Shown here: positions 45,187-54,628 of the stretch, piece after piece
Position numbering within the stretch: the first letter of the stretch is position 1
Layout: each line of letters begins with the position of its first letter
Origin: Steinernema hermaphroditum
Lineage: Eukaryota > Nematoda > Chromadorea > Rhabditida > Steinernematidae
Assembly (NCBI GenBank): GCA_030435675.1
Contig: CM059622.1
Location: forward strand, 2,170,001 to 2,234,000
Reading direction: 5' to 3'
DNA: 64,000 nt
Made by a program: the position numbers and the translations under genes
The notes under the pieces: model-generated
The model's input: only the letters and a program-made list of their open reading frames with translations
The model's database searches: none
What the model was told of the DNA's origin: nothing

Positions 45187-46154
45187 CTACTTGAGGTACA
45201 AGTAGATGACCAGCATCACGATGCACAGGAATGCGATGAAGAAGATCAGCAGCATAAGCTTCTTCTGTTGCGCCTTCTTCTGGTAGTGGAGTGCCCGCTG
45301 TACGTTCGTCGCCCCCTGCTCGACATGCATCTGCGCGTGCTCAACGTTTGCCTCGATCGAATCCACCATATCGCCCTGTTCGTGCACGATGCGAGCCAGG
45401 TCCTTGAAGATGTGATTCACGTCGGTTATATCCTGTTCCAGTTGATTTAATGCCTGAAAGTCGAATCGGATATGAGCGTATAAACAGTCCAAAGACTAAC
45501 CATCTGACGGTCACGGATTTCAGCTAAGTTAATCTGGTGCTGTTTCTGCATTTGCATTTGTGTATTCTGCTCTTGTGCATCTTCAGAACTCAATCTAGAA
45601 TCCTCGATGGCGACGGCGCGCATGGTCTCCTGTTCTCGGGCGGCAGCGATGCGCTGAGCAGCTTGCAGCCTATTTAGGACTGCCATCAAGTCGTTGGCTA
45701 GCTTTTCGCGTTGGATCTTCGCTTGCCGCTAAAGCATTATGTCCAGCAGCCATTTTTATCGGTGATGACTTACAGCAGCTCCACCAAATGCGTCTGCTCC
45801 GGCGCTTGTCAACTCCTGAAGCATGGCGCTCGTAGTGGCTGTCATTTGGTTGATCTCATGCTTCAGAGAGTTCCGTACATTCTTCGCACTTTCGCCATCT
45901 TCGGGACTGCCGATCTTGTTTGCAAGCTGTTCGAAGCGTTGCACTGAAAATAACTGTGTACAAAAGCGCCTGAAATAACACATCTTACCCAGAACATTCA
46001 GCTGCTGAACGTTCGAGGCTATGCGCGACGGCAGGTCAGTGGTACCAATTTCGATATCACGCTGCATCGTCTTCTTTCTAGGTGGTCTGATCGGTGAAAT
46101 CGGCAGGGGAGGATAGAACGTGAAATCGCCTTCCTGCAAGCATCGCTGCTCCAT
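45187..46154 (-). CDS. syntaxin-7/12-type Qa-SNARE, four exons
   Basis: Endosomal/lysosomal membrane-fusion SNARE. Minus-strand exons 45989-46154, 45774-45943, 45501-45728 and 45187-45453 are phase-consistent and give 276 residues. The N-terminal helical bundle (LPSRIASNVQQLNVL, RFEQLANKIGSPEDGE) matches syntaxin-7 (LAQRISSNIQKI, LNQLGTPQDS). The SNARE helix is LEQDITDVNHIFKDLARIVH followed by EQGDMVDSIEANVEHA, with the zero-layer glutamine in HEQGD. It ends in a single C-terminal anchor (MLLIFFIAFLCIVMLVIYLY) and almost no lumenal tail, typical of a tail-anchored SNARE. An alternative start at MQRDIEIG would remove a proline-rich N-terminal extension of about 29 residues. Confidence 0.93.
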
Positions 46155-48282
46155 TAAAGTCAGTTGGGGTTAGTTGCACGCACGACCGATCGCTGTTATA
46201 CGAAACCGCGCGAATAAACTAACAGGGATGAACTGAGACATTGCGTGATGACTCAGACGCGGTGACTGATCGAAAGCGATACACAGAAACTTTGTCCTAT
46301 CTATGTGACACAAGACTACGCCTATCAAAGCAACAAGGAAAATAAACCAAAAGCAGCGTGCGAAGAAAACATCGCTCCCTCGGGAAATTAAAAGTTCGAT
46401 TGCATTTTGAAGAGCAGTGCCGTCCTTGAACACGAAGAGACAGATAAATCCATTTTGACAACCAAAATAACAGTTCAACAGCCATCAGCTGATATGGGAA
46501 TCAAACCTGAAAACAGTTCAATGATTATTACACAAATCAAACATCTGAAAGCTGAAGAAACGGTAACCAACACTGTGTGGTCGAGTTCGTTCCAGCATTG
46601 TACACATATAAACGAGTTCCTGCATAAAAAGCCTCTTGGGGAAAACAACGACCGCCGTAACGGCATAACGGAGAGGGGCAATTGGAAAGACGTCTAGCTA
46701 TGGAAATGCGCATGTTGGTCGTAGCTGATGCATTGTTTACGCAATAAATAAATAGTGAGTTGGCTTTTGAGCTTATCGATTTGCGCCTAAAATGGAAGAC
46801 TCCAGCACAAACCAAATATCCCAAAGAAACGACATGAATGCTCGAGAAGCATCACAGAGATCAGCAAGACAACGGTATAGTTGATCCGGTTAAGCATCAT
46901 GTTTCAGCTGATCAAAAGGAAGAGAGTAACAACATTCTGGAAGTGGTAGAAGAGCCTAAACAGTCTTCTCAAGTTAGTATTCACATCGGTAATCAGTGAA
47001 TCACAAATAAGTGCCCGATAACGCACAACCCAGCAATACTGCCGTTATATCCCAGTATAAACCATCAGATTAAAGCAAATTAAGATAACCAAAAGCAGCG
47101 ATCGACATGCAGTTTATAATAAAAGCCGCAACGAATATCAAAATGCCACAACTCAAAAATCAGCAAACAAGGAACGGTCAAATTTGAAGAGCTGCAATTA
47201 TTTCGACCAAATCTTCAAAACAACAGAGTTCCCTATGAGCTAAATCACAATCCAGAACACACTCAAAGCGATCAGCGTCCTCTAAACACAGAGAAACACC
47301 ACACGGACAGTGATGAAAACTCGGTGAAACTCAAACAATCAATAACTGGTTGAGAACAAATGAACATGAATCAAAACTGATGAGAGCGGCTAAAATCGCA
47401 AGAATATTACGTTGAAGTGGAAACAAAAAATCGATCACTGCTGGAAGCATCAGATTTGTAAAAATCGGCTCGCGCCAAAAGGAGAGGAAGAATTCCGTCG
47501 CCTCTCGGTCGTCACAGCAGCGGAACGGTGAATGCCGTGCAGGTTTTGGGCAGAAGCCGAGCGAAATTCGCCGAAAACCGCAGCGGCTTGAGCAAATCAG
47601 TCGTCTAAGCAACCGTTCGCCACAGGGCGGCTGTGAACAAATGAAACAGATCGCGTCTTCCCGTGAGACTTCACGTCTGCAAATTGCTACAACAACCTAT
47701 GGATTTGCACACCGGTGAAAACATTAAAATTGCACGAATCACAGTAAAAGAGGAAACTAGAAGCGCGCAGGATCTCACACTCGCCTGCCAGTCGCCACAA
47801 ACGGCGAACGTTTCGCAACAAGGTACAAAAATCACCGAGACGCGAGCACAAACCAACCGTCCAAACAACCGTTCGTCGCCAATTGGCTGTCTGCAAATGA
47901 GACAGATCGTACCTATTTGCTAAACTAGACGTCTAAAAGCGCTAAGCACGCCAGCTGTGGCAATAAAACAAAGAAGGCCTTGTGCAAGCAGCAAAGAAGA
48001 TGACCACTTGATTAAGCGACGACATCGAAGACTGCAGTCAGCGGAGCCGAAAATCTGAGCGCTCGCGCGATCGATGCGTCGCCAAAAGCCAGTTCTTCAT
48101 CGAAGGCAACGGTCGCGCCTTCGCGAACACCGCGACTGTTTATCGCCGCCGCGCCGCGGCCGACTCGCTCGCGCGCTGACGAAAGTACGAAAATGCGAAT
48201 GGGATTGCTGTGTCCTTTAAGGGTGTTCCTCGAATTGGCTCTATGGAATGGGCACTGAGGAAGAATAAGGACTTCAGAGTCG
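46155..48282. other. intergenic, mostly unexplained
   Basis: AT-rich with short frames and no splice-supported gene. A diverged direct repeat of about 70 bp (about 47590-47655 and 47850-47915) shares words such as CCGTTCG, GGCTGT, AAATGA and ACAGATCG. The part 48030-48180 is GC-rich with CGCG-dense words. I found no tRNA or other RNA gene. Confidence 0.4.
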
Positions 48283-48480
48283 ACAAAGAAGAAAAAAAGG
48301 ACTAAGGTAATTCCGAAGGATCGGGACCCTCCGTCAAAGACTTCTAAGGAATTTTCGAAGAAGCGAGACAAACAGAACGAGTTCTGGTACCCCCAGAAGG
48401 ACGATAATAGAGAGCACTGGATGGCCGAGGACGAGAGCGCCGGAACGGAGAAGGGAGAAGCTCTTCCCTAAAGAAGCTGT
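48283..48480 (+). pseudogene. lysine-rich exon-like fragment
   Basis: After GGACTTCAG, which resembles a splice acceptor, one frame reads STKKKKRTKVIPKDRDPP, then KEFSKKRDKQNEFWYPQKDD and NREHWMAEDESAGTEKGE, to a stop at about 48470. Shifting by one base, the text continues EAVPWKASQNRAVHRGRG to 48540. The composition is coding-like and nucleic-acid-binding-like, but no start or upstream exon is evident. It may be the end of a gene or a broken copy. Confidence 0.35.
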
Positions 48481-48631
48481 TCCTTGGAAGGCATCTCAGA
48501 ATCGCGCCGTCCATAGAGGAAGAGGACTGTTGGATCGACGAGAATGGGTATAATCGAAATAATCGAGGGTTTTTCTATTTTATCTTTCTACAATTTTATA
48601 ATAATACATGGCAAAAATAATAGTTTGGGTG

Positions 48632-49405
48632 CTATTGGTAGGCTCCCCTCTGGTGTAGGGTTTTCACAAAGGGAGTCTCTCTTCCGAGCACCAGAGTCCA
48701 TCCCTCGGGGTCGACGAACTTGAGTGCGCTCTTGGTCTTCATTGCCGGAAGTTGAAGAAGTTGTTCTCCTTTGTGAAGGTACTCGGCTACCGTCATCCCT
48801 AGTGGCTCGCCGTGTTTCGCATAGTGCGAAGCGAAGGTCAAGAGTCCGTTGAAGACGACTCTGGACGGGGTTCTGTAGTGATAGGCGAGGTAGTCCCGGG
48901 AGATCGCCACGAAGGAGTTCTTGAGTTCCTCCAGCGTGTTCTGGTTGTAGTGGAACCAGGCTTCGTCGGCGTTGGCGACTCCCAACGTCTTCAGGCGTTC
49001 CCTGATGAACTTCAGGGCGTTGCTCCACTGGAACGCGATCTCCTCCACCGGGGCTTCTTCATGGCGGGAGGCGGAATAGAGCACGTAGCTCGCCCATTCC
49101 ATCGCCTTTCCATATCCCATCCAGGGGGCGCCTTCAGTTACTTTGGCGATGGCTCGGATTTCTTGCATGGTTGCCTTCTTGATGAGCATGGCCGTGTAGC
49201 TGGAGCTGGCGTTCATCAACAGGAACTTCTTGTAATCTCCGAGATCTTTCGCGGTCATCTCTGTAGCGGTCTTGTTGGCGGTATAGGTGCAGCGCTGCTC
49301 GTGGTAGTTCGTCGATGGAGGTCTATAATAGACTTGAGGAGGGACATGGGCCATGTAGTAGGCATACTGGGCTTGGTAGGCTTGAGTATACAACAGGGTG
49401 TTCAT
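48632..49405 (-). CDS. uncharacterised intronless protein
   Basis: A 257-codon frame with good codon structure begins MNTLLYTQAYQAQYAYYMAH, a Tyr/Gln-rich N-terminus. A helical middle follows (KKFLLMNASSSYTAMLIKKA, MEWASYVLYSASRHEEAP, FQWSNALKFIRERLKTLGVA). It ends with a conserved-looking C-terminus (DPEGWTLVLGRETPFVKTLH). There is no signal peptide, membrane segment or zinc motif. I do not recognise the family; the helical middle suggests a soluble nuclear or cytoplasmic protein. It is intronless, like the forkhead, zinc-finger and RING-like genes nearby. Confidence 0.65.
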   Translation of the reverse strand: MNTLLYTQAYQAQYAYYMAHVPPQVYYRPPSTNYHEQRCTYTANKTATEMTAKDLGDYKKFLLMNASSSYTAMLIKKATMQEIRAIAKVTEGAPWMGYGKAMEWASYVLYSASRHEEAPVEEIAFQWSNALKFIRERLKTLGVANADEAWFHYNQNTLEELKNSFVAISRDYLAYHYRTPSRVVFNGLLTFASHYAKHGEPLGMTVAEYLHKGEQLLQLPAMKTKSALKFVDPEGWTLVLGRETPFVKTLHQRGAYQ

Positions 49406-49438
49406 CTTAGTCTTTTCCTTGGACTCTTAGTCTTTGTA

Positions 49439-49862
49439 ATGCATCGCTTCTTTGGGCGCCTATATGGGTGCAACTGTCAAAACCAATGCCAGCCCAGTGG
49501 CAACTATGGGCCTCAGGGTCCCAACGCGAAAGTGGCTGCTCTTAATCTGTTCCCTTCTTTTCGGTGGTCGTCTTCGGATCCATGCTCCCGAAGAGTCCCC
49601 ACCACATCGGCTACATCGATCCCGCTTGTAACATCGCCGGAGTGATCAAGACCGCCTTCGTCGACGTCCGATATCTCTGCCACTTCCACTACAAGGTCTC
49701 TCCGCGCATGTCTACCTCAAGGCGATACCGTTCGAAGCGGCGGAAGTACTGCCCATCTACAGCAACTCTTCGCGACAGCAGCTGACTACGAGTATAGAAA
49801 CGAACGACTGGTCGCATCACTTGCCTGACCACGGGTGCCACCGAAGTGATCTCCGCGTGTAA
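49439..49862 (+). pseudogene. possible broken small gene
   Basis: Coding-like text is spread over three frames: MHRFFGRLYGCNCQNQCQPS first, then FGSMLPKSPHHIGYIDPACN and AGVIKTAFVDVRYLCHFHYK, then AHVYLKAIPFEAAEVLPIYS and NDWSHHLPDHGCHRSD to a stop near 49862. No clear introns join them, so frameshifts are the simpler reading. The family is not recognised. Confidence 0.35.
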
Positions 49863-49933
49863 GAAGTCGACAGTATTTACTAGTACTTGACTTTGGCGCG
49901 TTTCAATAATAATTTTATCACCCATATATTTGT

Positions 49934-50960
49934 TCAGATATTCTCATATACAAGAGCACCGGTCGTCTTTTGGAGGACCTTGAGCGTTGCCTGGCCGATA
50001 TCCTTGTTGAGATTCTGCGACTGCGCCAAGTCGGCCGTGAAGCGGAGAGAGTCGCGCACCGAGTGATCCCTGGCGTGGTTGAGGACGAGTTTGACACCCT
50101 GCACGGCGACGGGACTGCGCGAGGCGATCTGTTCGGCCAGCTTCGTCATCCCGTCGAACATCTCCGCGGGGGTGTCGAAGAGGCGCAGCACAAAGTCTGC
50201 AATCGGAGGCTTAGAGTGTGGTCGAAAAGAAGGTCTCTACCATGCTGGAGAGCGTCGTCGGCGTCGAACTTGGAGAAATTGGCCACGTGGTGGAAGATCC
50301 ACGCCTCGTTGCTGCAGATCTTCTGGAGACGCGTGATGGCGCCGTAGTCGACTCCGTAGAACTAGAAGAGGGGTACGGTACATGGGGTACGGTAGACTAA
50401 CCTTGAGAGAGAAAGTGGCCTCACTGGAGGCAAGGCGGATGTCGCACGCGGAGGCGAAGTCCAGCGCGGCGCCTCTGCAGTTCCCGTGAAGCGCCACGAT
50501 CGTCGGCTTCGGGCACTAAACTACCGTAATCAGTCGGCATCTTCTGACCGAAACTCACCTCTTCGATGGCGGAGAAGACCATTTGCGCCTCGCGGATCGT
50601 CTTCTCGATGCCGCGACCCTTGCGGGAGACGTCTAAATCGCCGTTGGCGACGATCTCGTTGATTACGGTAGCCGGCGAGCGCTCTTTTAAGTCCATTCCG
50701 TTGGAGAAACACTTCCCGATGCCGCGGAAGGTGATCGCTCGCGTCGGAGGGTGCTTCGCGAACAGTCGGACGACGTCGTGGAGCTCCCTGCAAAGAACTG
50801 GTCACAGTCTCTGTGGAGAAGAGGCTCGCCTGAGGAGGAGACTATTCATCGCGTTGTCGACGTCCGCGCGGTTCAGGAAGATGTGCGCCACATGGTTGTG
50901 CAGCCGCACGCCAATCGTTTCGAACCTCGGGAGTCTCGTTTCCGCTTCTTCTTTAGCCAT
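49934..50960 (-). CDS. ECH1-type dienoyl-CoA isomerase (enoyl-CoA hydratase family)
   Basis: ECH1 shifts conjugated double bonds during beta-oxidation of unsaturated fatty acids in mitochondria or peroxisomes. Minus-strand exons 50830-50960, 50559-50787, 50402-50515, 50241-50361 and 49934-50196 give 285 residues in phase. Matches to ECH1 include NAMN near the N-terminus, KCFSNGMDL, CPKPTIVALHGNCRGAALDF (oxyanion-hole region), SACDIRLASSEATFSLK and SRSPVAVQGVKLVLNHARDH. The first intron is GC-AG (CTCAG|GCGAGC). The exon 3/4 join gives SLKFYGVDYGAI where ECH1 has VKEVDVGLAADVG, so about four residues including the catalytic glutamate are missing, while both aspartates (ALD and VDYG) remain. There is no C-terminal SKL signal. 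An upstream in-frame extension (SRSKRSYTT) could supply a mitochondrial presequence. Confidence 0.88.
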
Positions 50961-51249
50961 CGTCGTGTACGACCGCTTCGATCGAGAGAGGAATGGGGAA
51001 TGAGGCGGCGGTCGATCATTGGCCGTCTGGGACAGTGCAGACTCGACAAGATGACTACACAGGCAACTATCTGTCTTCTTGCCTATCGAAGGTGGCGCAG
51101 AGGGCTCAAGTTGCCTAGGATGCCCTTGATAATTCCTAGGTGTGGGCATCTAGACGCTTTGTGTGAAAAGTATTGTGGATATCTTTTTGAACATATCTTT
51201 ATTGCTCTTCCAATCACATCACTGACAACTTTAAGGTCGGCCTGGATTA
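50961..51249. other. upstream flank of the ECH1-like gene and left edge of the tandem duplication
   Basis: No independent gene. The duplicated block begins at 51250, where identity with 56095 starts. Confidence 0.5.
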
Positions 51250-51296
51250 GGCAGCTTAGGCACGTGAATACGGAGTTTCGGTCGTCATCATGGATC

Positions 51297-51583
51297 TCAC
51301 CAGTCTTCTGTTGATCCACGTGGTGGATTGTTTGCGTTGCGGCTTTCCAATTCTTCCACTGTCATACAGCACCAGCAGTAGTAGATGCAGATGAATTCGA
51401 AGTAGCCTTCGGCGCATTGCATTTCGGGTTCTGAAGACGGAAATTTAGTTGACAGGGAGTAACTGGGTTCCTACCGCTTTTCTGCGAGCATTTACGTTCC
51501 TTGACGAAGCGACTGAAGTTGGTAAAGGAGGTAAAAGAGGGAAACAGTAGGCACAGGAGGAAGACGACCGTCAGAGGCCTCAT
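51297..51583 (-). CDS. small secreted cysteine-rich protein, unit 1
   Basis: Minus-strand exons 51475-51583 and 51297-51430 join in phase across a 44-nt intron to give 80 residues. A signal peptide MRPLTVVFLLCLLFPSFTSF is followed by a mature region with a lone cysteine (KCSQKS), then MQCAEGYFEFICIYYCWCCM and a hydrophilic tail ending GSTEDW. Five cysteines cluster in that short aromatic stretch, which could form disulphides or a membrane-associated hairpin. Without splicing the frame reads into low-complexity text, so the intron is favoured. It has no recognised family. It lies divergently to the zinc-finger gene, about 300 bp away. The last 20 coding bases and beyond are the source of the inverted insertion at the duplication junction. 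Confidence 0.7.
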
Positions 51584-51842
51584 CGCTGGGGATGAATGGC
51601 TGGACAGAGGGAACGGCGGGTTTGGAGTGAATCAATTTAGTGGATATGAAGATGAGTAATGGGGTTCCCACACGGCTATGACTAAGTCCGTTTCCCTGTA
51701 TTGTCATCCATCGACTTTGATTTCGAAACTCTTCTCTTTCGAAAAGTCTGAAGCCTTCTGAAGATCCAACTCGATTTCACCATACTTATGCGTTCAGGCT
51801 CCTAAGGGGTGCTCCCACAGCGGAGAACGATCTTCTGAGCAC

Positions 51843-51849
51843 ATATAAG
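51843..51849 (+). promoter_or_regulatory. TATA box of the zinc-finger gene, unit 1
   Basis: ATATAAG lies about 45 bp before the start codon at 51892, so the 5' leader must be very short. The same site occurs at 56688 and, as CTTATAT, in the inverted copy near 44943. Confidence 0.65.
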
Positions 51850-51891
51850 ACGGAGTGGAAGTTCTTCGCCACTTGAAAGAATCCAAAAGCT

Positions 51892-52362
51892 ATGGACAAC
51901 TTCTGGGCTCTTAATGCATTCCTTTTCTCGGCCTGGATAGGACACCACTACCGTAGCCAGCAGCTGATGGCGGCGAATCTCGCCCAAGTGGCGTCTCCTT
52001 CAGAGGCCCCTTCTACTTCGTCGACTCCACAAGAGGAGCAGACGCCCTCCACTCCTTCCTCTCCGGAGTCTCCGCCTTCTTCTGGGAACGAGAAGAAGCC
52101 GCGGAAGAGGTTCAAGTGCCCCGAGTGTGGCGCCTCCGTCTCGCGGAAGTTCCTCCTGACGGGCCACATGCGAATCCACACGGGGGAGAAGCCGTTCGCC
52201 TGCCGCCTCTGTCCCAAACGCTTCGCCGACGCCAGCAACCTCCGCGTCCACGAGAAGACGCACTCCCCGGAGAAGACCTTTCAGTGCGCCGACTGTGACA
52301 AGCGCTTCGCCCTCTCCCTCTACCTCAAGAAGCACGTTAAGCGGAGACACCACAAGCCCTGA
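51892..52362 (+). CDS. three-finger C2H2 zinc-finger protein, unit 1
   Basis: An intronless frame of 156 residues. Residues 1-30 are hydrophobic/aromatic (MDNFWALNAFLFSAWIGHHY), followed by a Ser/Thr/Pro-rich linker (about 35-68). Three consecutive fingers fill the C-terminus: FKCPECGASVSRKFLLTGHM-RIH, FACRLCPKRFADASNLRVHE-KTH and FQCADCDKRFALSLYLKKHV-KRRHH, joined by TGEKPF and SPEKTF linkers. All zinc ligands are present. It is a likely sequence-specific DNA-binding protein; the short N-terminus may be a protein-interaction segment. It has a TATA box about 45 bp upstream and AATAAA about 30 bp after the stop, giving a compact transcription unit. Confidence 0.88.
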   Translation: MDNFWALNAFLFSAWIGHHYRSQQLMAANLAQVASPSEAPSTSSTPQEEQTPSTPSSPESPPSSGNEKKPRKRFKCPECGASVSRKFLLTGHMRIHTGEKPFACRLCPKRFADASNLRVHEKTHSPEKTFQCADCDKRFALSLYLKKHVKRRHHKP

Positions 52363-52560
52363 CATCGCTAGAACTCTTTTTTGTTTTCTTTAATAAACAC
52401 TGACTAGAATTTCTCCCAGTGGATTCGGGTTCGGGTTACGGTATTCCTCGTACAGTACGTCTATGTCTGGATGTCCTTTTGGCGGCGTCTGTCTACTCCT
52501 CTCTTCTCACAGGCAGTCTCCCTCATTCGGCGTCGTCCTCCGATTCGGATCGGTCGAACT

Positions 52561-52925
52561 ATGTTTCTCGGAGCGGCGCTCGTGGCGCTACTCCACGGCG
52601 TCTTCGTCGTTTTCTTCGTCGCCCTCTGTGCCGCCACAGATGCCAGTAAGCCATCCCCTTTCCCTACTCCTCATCGACCCTTTAGGTTCGAGGAAATCGC
52701 CGCGAAGTAGTCTTAAGGCTCAGGTAATCCTCCGTTCAGTGGCCTTCTTCTTCAGACCCACGCTCCTTTCAGTTCAAAAGGGAATTCGAGTTGCAGGGAT
52801 GTCCGAAGTGCTGCGCGAGGGTCGCCGACTTTCGTCGGATTCCGAAGCTCGTCGTCGACGAAAAGGGCCAAATCGTCGACAGATCGGGGAATCCGGCATC
52901 TCACTATCTGTACGTTCAAGAATAA
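52561..52925 (+). CDS. small secreted peptide with CPKCC motif, unit 1
   Basis: Exons 52561-52645, 52686-52723 and 52773-52925 splice in phase to 91 residues. A hydrophobic leader MFLGAALVALLHGVFVVFFV precedes a basic segment (SSRKSPRSSLKAQ) and a conserved-looking C-terminus, REFELQGCPKCCARVADFRR, then DEKGQIVDRSGNPASHYLYV. Three clustered cysteines (CPKCC) suggest a disulphide-bonded or metal-binding secreted peptide. Two acceptors compete for exon 3; only CTTTCAG|TTCAAAAGG keeps a long frame. The TAA stop is part of GAATAAAT, so the poly(A) signal AATAAA overlaps the stop. Family unknown. A truncated, diverged copy lies at 44128-44260. Confidence 0.68.
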
Positions 52926-53172
52926 ATTGTTATATTCTTCTCAAAGAAGGTCGCTGAAAAAGAGATGGCCCACCTTCTCATCCATTTTCCAATGCCGTAA
53001 TCGCCGACCCGCCGTTCCCGAGTCCAGTGGGCGATCGCGTTTTTTGTGAATCATTAACAACGGTGCCCCCTCTTCTGCGCCAATAGATGAATGGAAACGC
53101 GCGTTTCCTTTGTTCTCCCATCTCGCAGAGCGCCTTAAAAGTCCCTCGGACAGCGCAGTGACTGTCCTTTCA

Positions 53173-53601
53173 ATGTTTCTACTGTTCGTTCCCCTCCTAG
53201 CCCTCCCCTTCGCCTCTTCTTCTTACATCTCCAAGGAAGACAACCTGGCCAAGCAGGCCGACTGTCCCCGAACGAGCATCGAGGAGTTCCACGAGTGTCT
53301 TCGAGAGATCTACGATACTTATCCTTGGGATAGACGCGTCACGGACAGCGACGACCGTGTTGTCACGTCGAGCACATGTAGATTGGGCGAATTCTACGCT
53401 TCCAGCGATTTCGTCTATGAGTGCGCCTTCGGAAGACGGGGATCGAAGAAGCTCCGGAGTGTCGGGTGCCGCTTCCACGGAGACTTCGGCGACATCGCAA
53501 TGAAGATCGGGGAGACCGTGCGGGAAGGCGCCGTCTCCTGGAGATGTCAGAAGAACTCGCTGTTCGGACTCGGAGGAGAAGTCACTTATCATCCCCCTTA
53601 A
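53173..53601 (+). CDS. secreted six-cysteine protein, unit 1
   Basis: A single-exon frame; the start at 53173 gives a signal peptide (MFLLFVPLLALPFASSS) and a 142-residue product, preferred over the in-frame ATG at 53110. The mature chain has six cysteines (QADC, HECL, STCRLG, YECAFG, VGCRFH, WRCQK), enough for three disulphides, and no membrane anchor. It contains FHECLREIYDTYPWDRRV and FASSDFVYECAFGRR-like text (YASSDFVYECAFGRR). I do not recognise the family. It has no introns, a TTAAAAG about 40 bp upstream as a weak TATA-like element, and lies between two other cassette genes on the same strand. Confidence 0.72.
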   Translation: MFLLFVPLLALPFASSSYISKEDNLAKQADCPRTSIEEFHECLREIYDTYPWDRRVTDSDDRVVTSSTCRLGEFYASSDFVYECAFGRRGSKKLRSVGCRFHGDFGDIAMKIGETVREGAVSWRCQKNSLFGLGGEVTYHPP

Positions 53602-53979
53602 CGTCTATACATGTAGTTCCAGCTGTTACATGTGGTGTATATGCAACTGTCGCTATGTGATCACGTCAAGAATAAATAGAACTAAGTATGTAGGAATATA
53701 GGCTAGGAATATAAACACTATAGTGTTGAAGCAAATGCAAAGATGATGCGATCACATAATGTGTGACGATTCTTCGGCACCGATCGTTTGTAATGTCAGC
53801 CCGTAGGCGCTGTACCGAAGTGGTACCGAGATATTACCGTATTCCTCGGACGGCGAGTGGATCCCAGATCCGTTGTGAACTTCTTCTTCCTCAAGAGTTC
53901 ACAGAACTCAACGAACAAAGTACGTAATGCAGGTACACACAATAGATTCCTTTAGACGCACTGGGACCAAATGCCTACC

Positions 53980-53990
53980 GTAACCCGAAG
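53980..53990 (+). promoter_or_regulatory. GTAACCCGAAG motif upstream of the RING-like gene, unit 1
   Basis: About 100 bp before the RING-like start. The same word precedes the other copies (58825 and 63117), and its complement lies 5' of the secreted-peptide gene (near 52430-52440). Confidence 0.45.
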
Positions 53991-54028
53991 GGCAGACAGT
54001 AGCATCACTTCCGATGCCTAAGTGCTTC

Positions 54029-54036
54029 AATATAAG
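54029..54036 (+). promoter_or_regulatory. TATA box of the RING-like gene, unit 1
   Basis: AATATAAG about 50 bp before the start codon; the equivalent CATATAAG is kept at 63166 before the diverged third copy. Confidence 0.65.
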
Positions 54037-54082
54037 GCCCTACTTTACTTTTCGAGAGTAAAACCAAGCACTCAACACCACC

Positions 54083-54628
54083 ATGGCTGTCCAAACCCCT
54101 TGCTTCAACTGTACCGTCCTCGAGACTGGGAACTTCATTCTCGGCTGCTGCCGAGCCGTCTACTGCGCCATCTGCATCGGCTACTACCTCGAGGACTGCG
54201 AAGACGACCGCAGCATCTGCCTCAACAACACCGTCTGCAAGGCCCGGGCCCAAGAAGGACTCGTCTTCGAGTCCGAAGCCGACGTCGACGCCCTCTGGGC
54301 GAAGCGTCGCGCAGAAGAAGAGGCCGAATCCGAGCTTCAGGCGCTCCGAGAAGCCGCCATTCTGTCTCTCAAGAAGGCGGCCCCTCCTCCCCCAAAGATT
54401 CTCGTCTCGCTCCCTAAGAAGCGAGAGGAAGAGCAGAAGTCCAAGAAGGTCGTCTTCGACCTGGAACCCACTCGGGCTCCCGAAGAGAAAGCCTCCCGGA
54501 AGCGCCGAAGTCCTTCTGACTGTGACGCGCCGAAGCCGAAGAGAATCCCCGGCCCGAGATTCGCCCGATTCCACAGGGATCAGAGTCGCCATCGAGGCCG
54601 TCCCGCGGGAAACAATCGTCGCCTCTGA
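54083..54628 (+). CDS. RING-like cysteine-rich protein with basic tail, unit 1
   Basis: Intronless, 181 residues. The N-terminal 52 residues have nine cysteines in a RING-like spacing: C7-x2-C10, C22-C23, C28-x2-C31, C39, C46 and C52, within CFNC...GCCRAVYCAICIGYYL. GxCxxxYCxxC is the usual core of RING and related cross-brace zinc domains, many of which are ubiquitin ligases, but histidine is absent and the spacing is not standard. A charged helix (AEEEAESELQALREAAILSL) and a Lys/Arg/Pro-rich tail with likely nuclear signals (ASRKRRSPSD, KPKRIPG) follow, ending in an Arg-rich stretch. The start ACCACCATGG is in a strong context. Three copies occur in the window. The function is unknown; a nuclear zinc-binding adaptor is a reasonable guess. 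Confidence 0.75.
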   Translation: MAVQTPCFNCTVLETGNFILGCCRAVYCAICIGYYLEDCEDDRSICLNNTVCKARAQEGLVFESEADVDALWAKRRAEEEAESELQALREAAILSLKKAAPPPPKILVSLPKKREEEQKSKKVVFDLEPTRAPEEKASRKRRSPSDCDAPKPKRIPGPRFARFHRDQSRHRGRPAGNNRRL

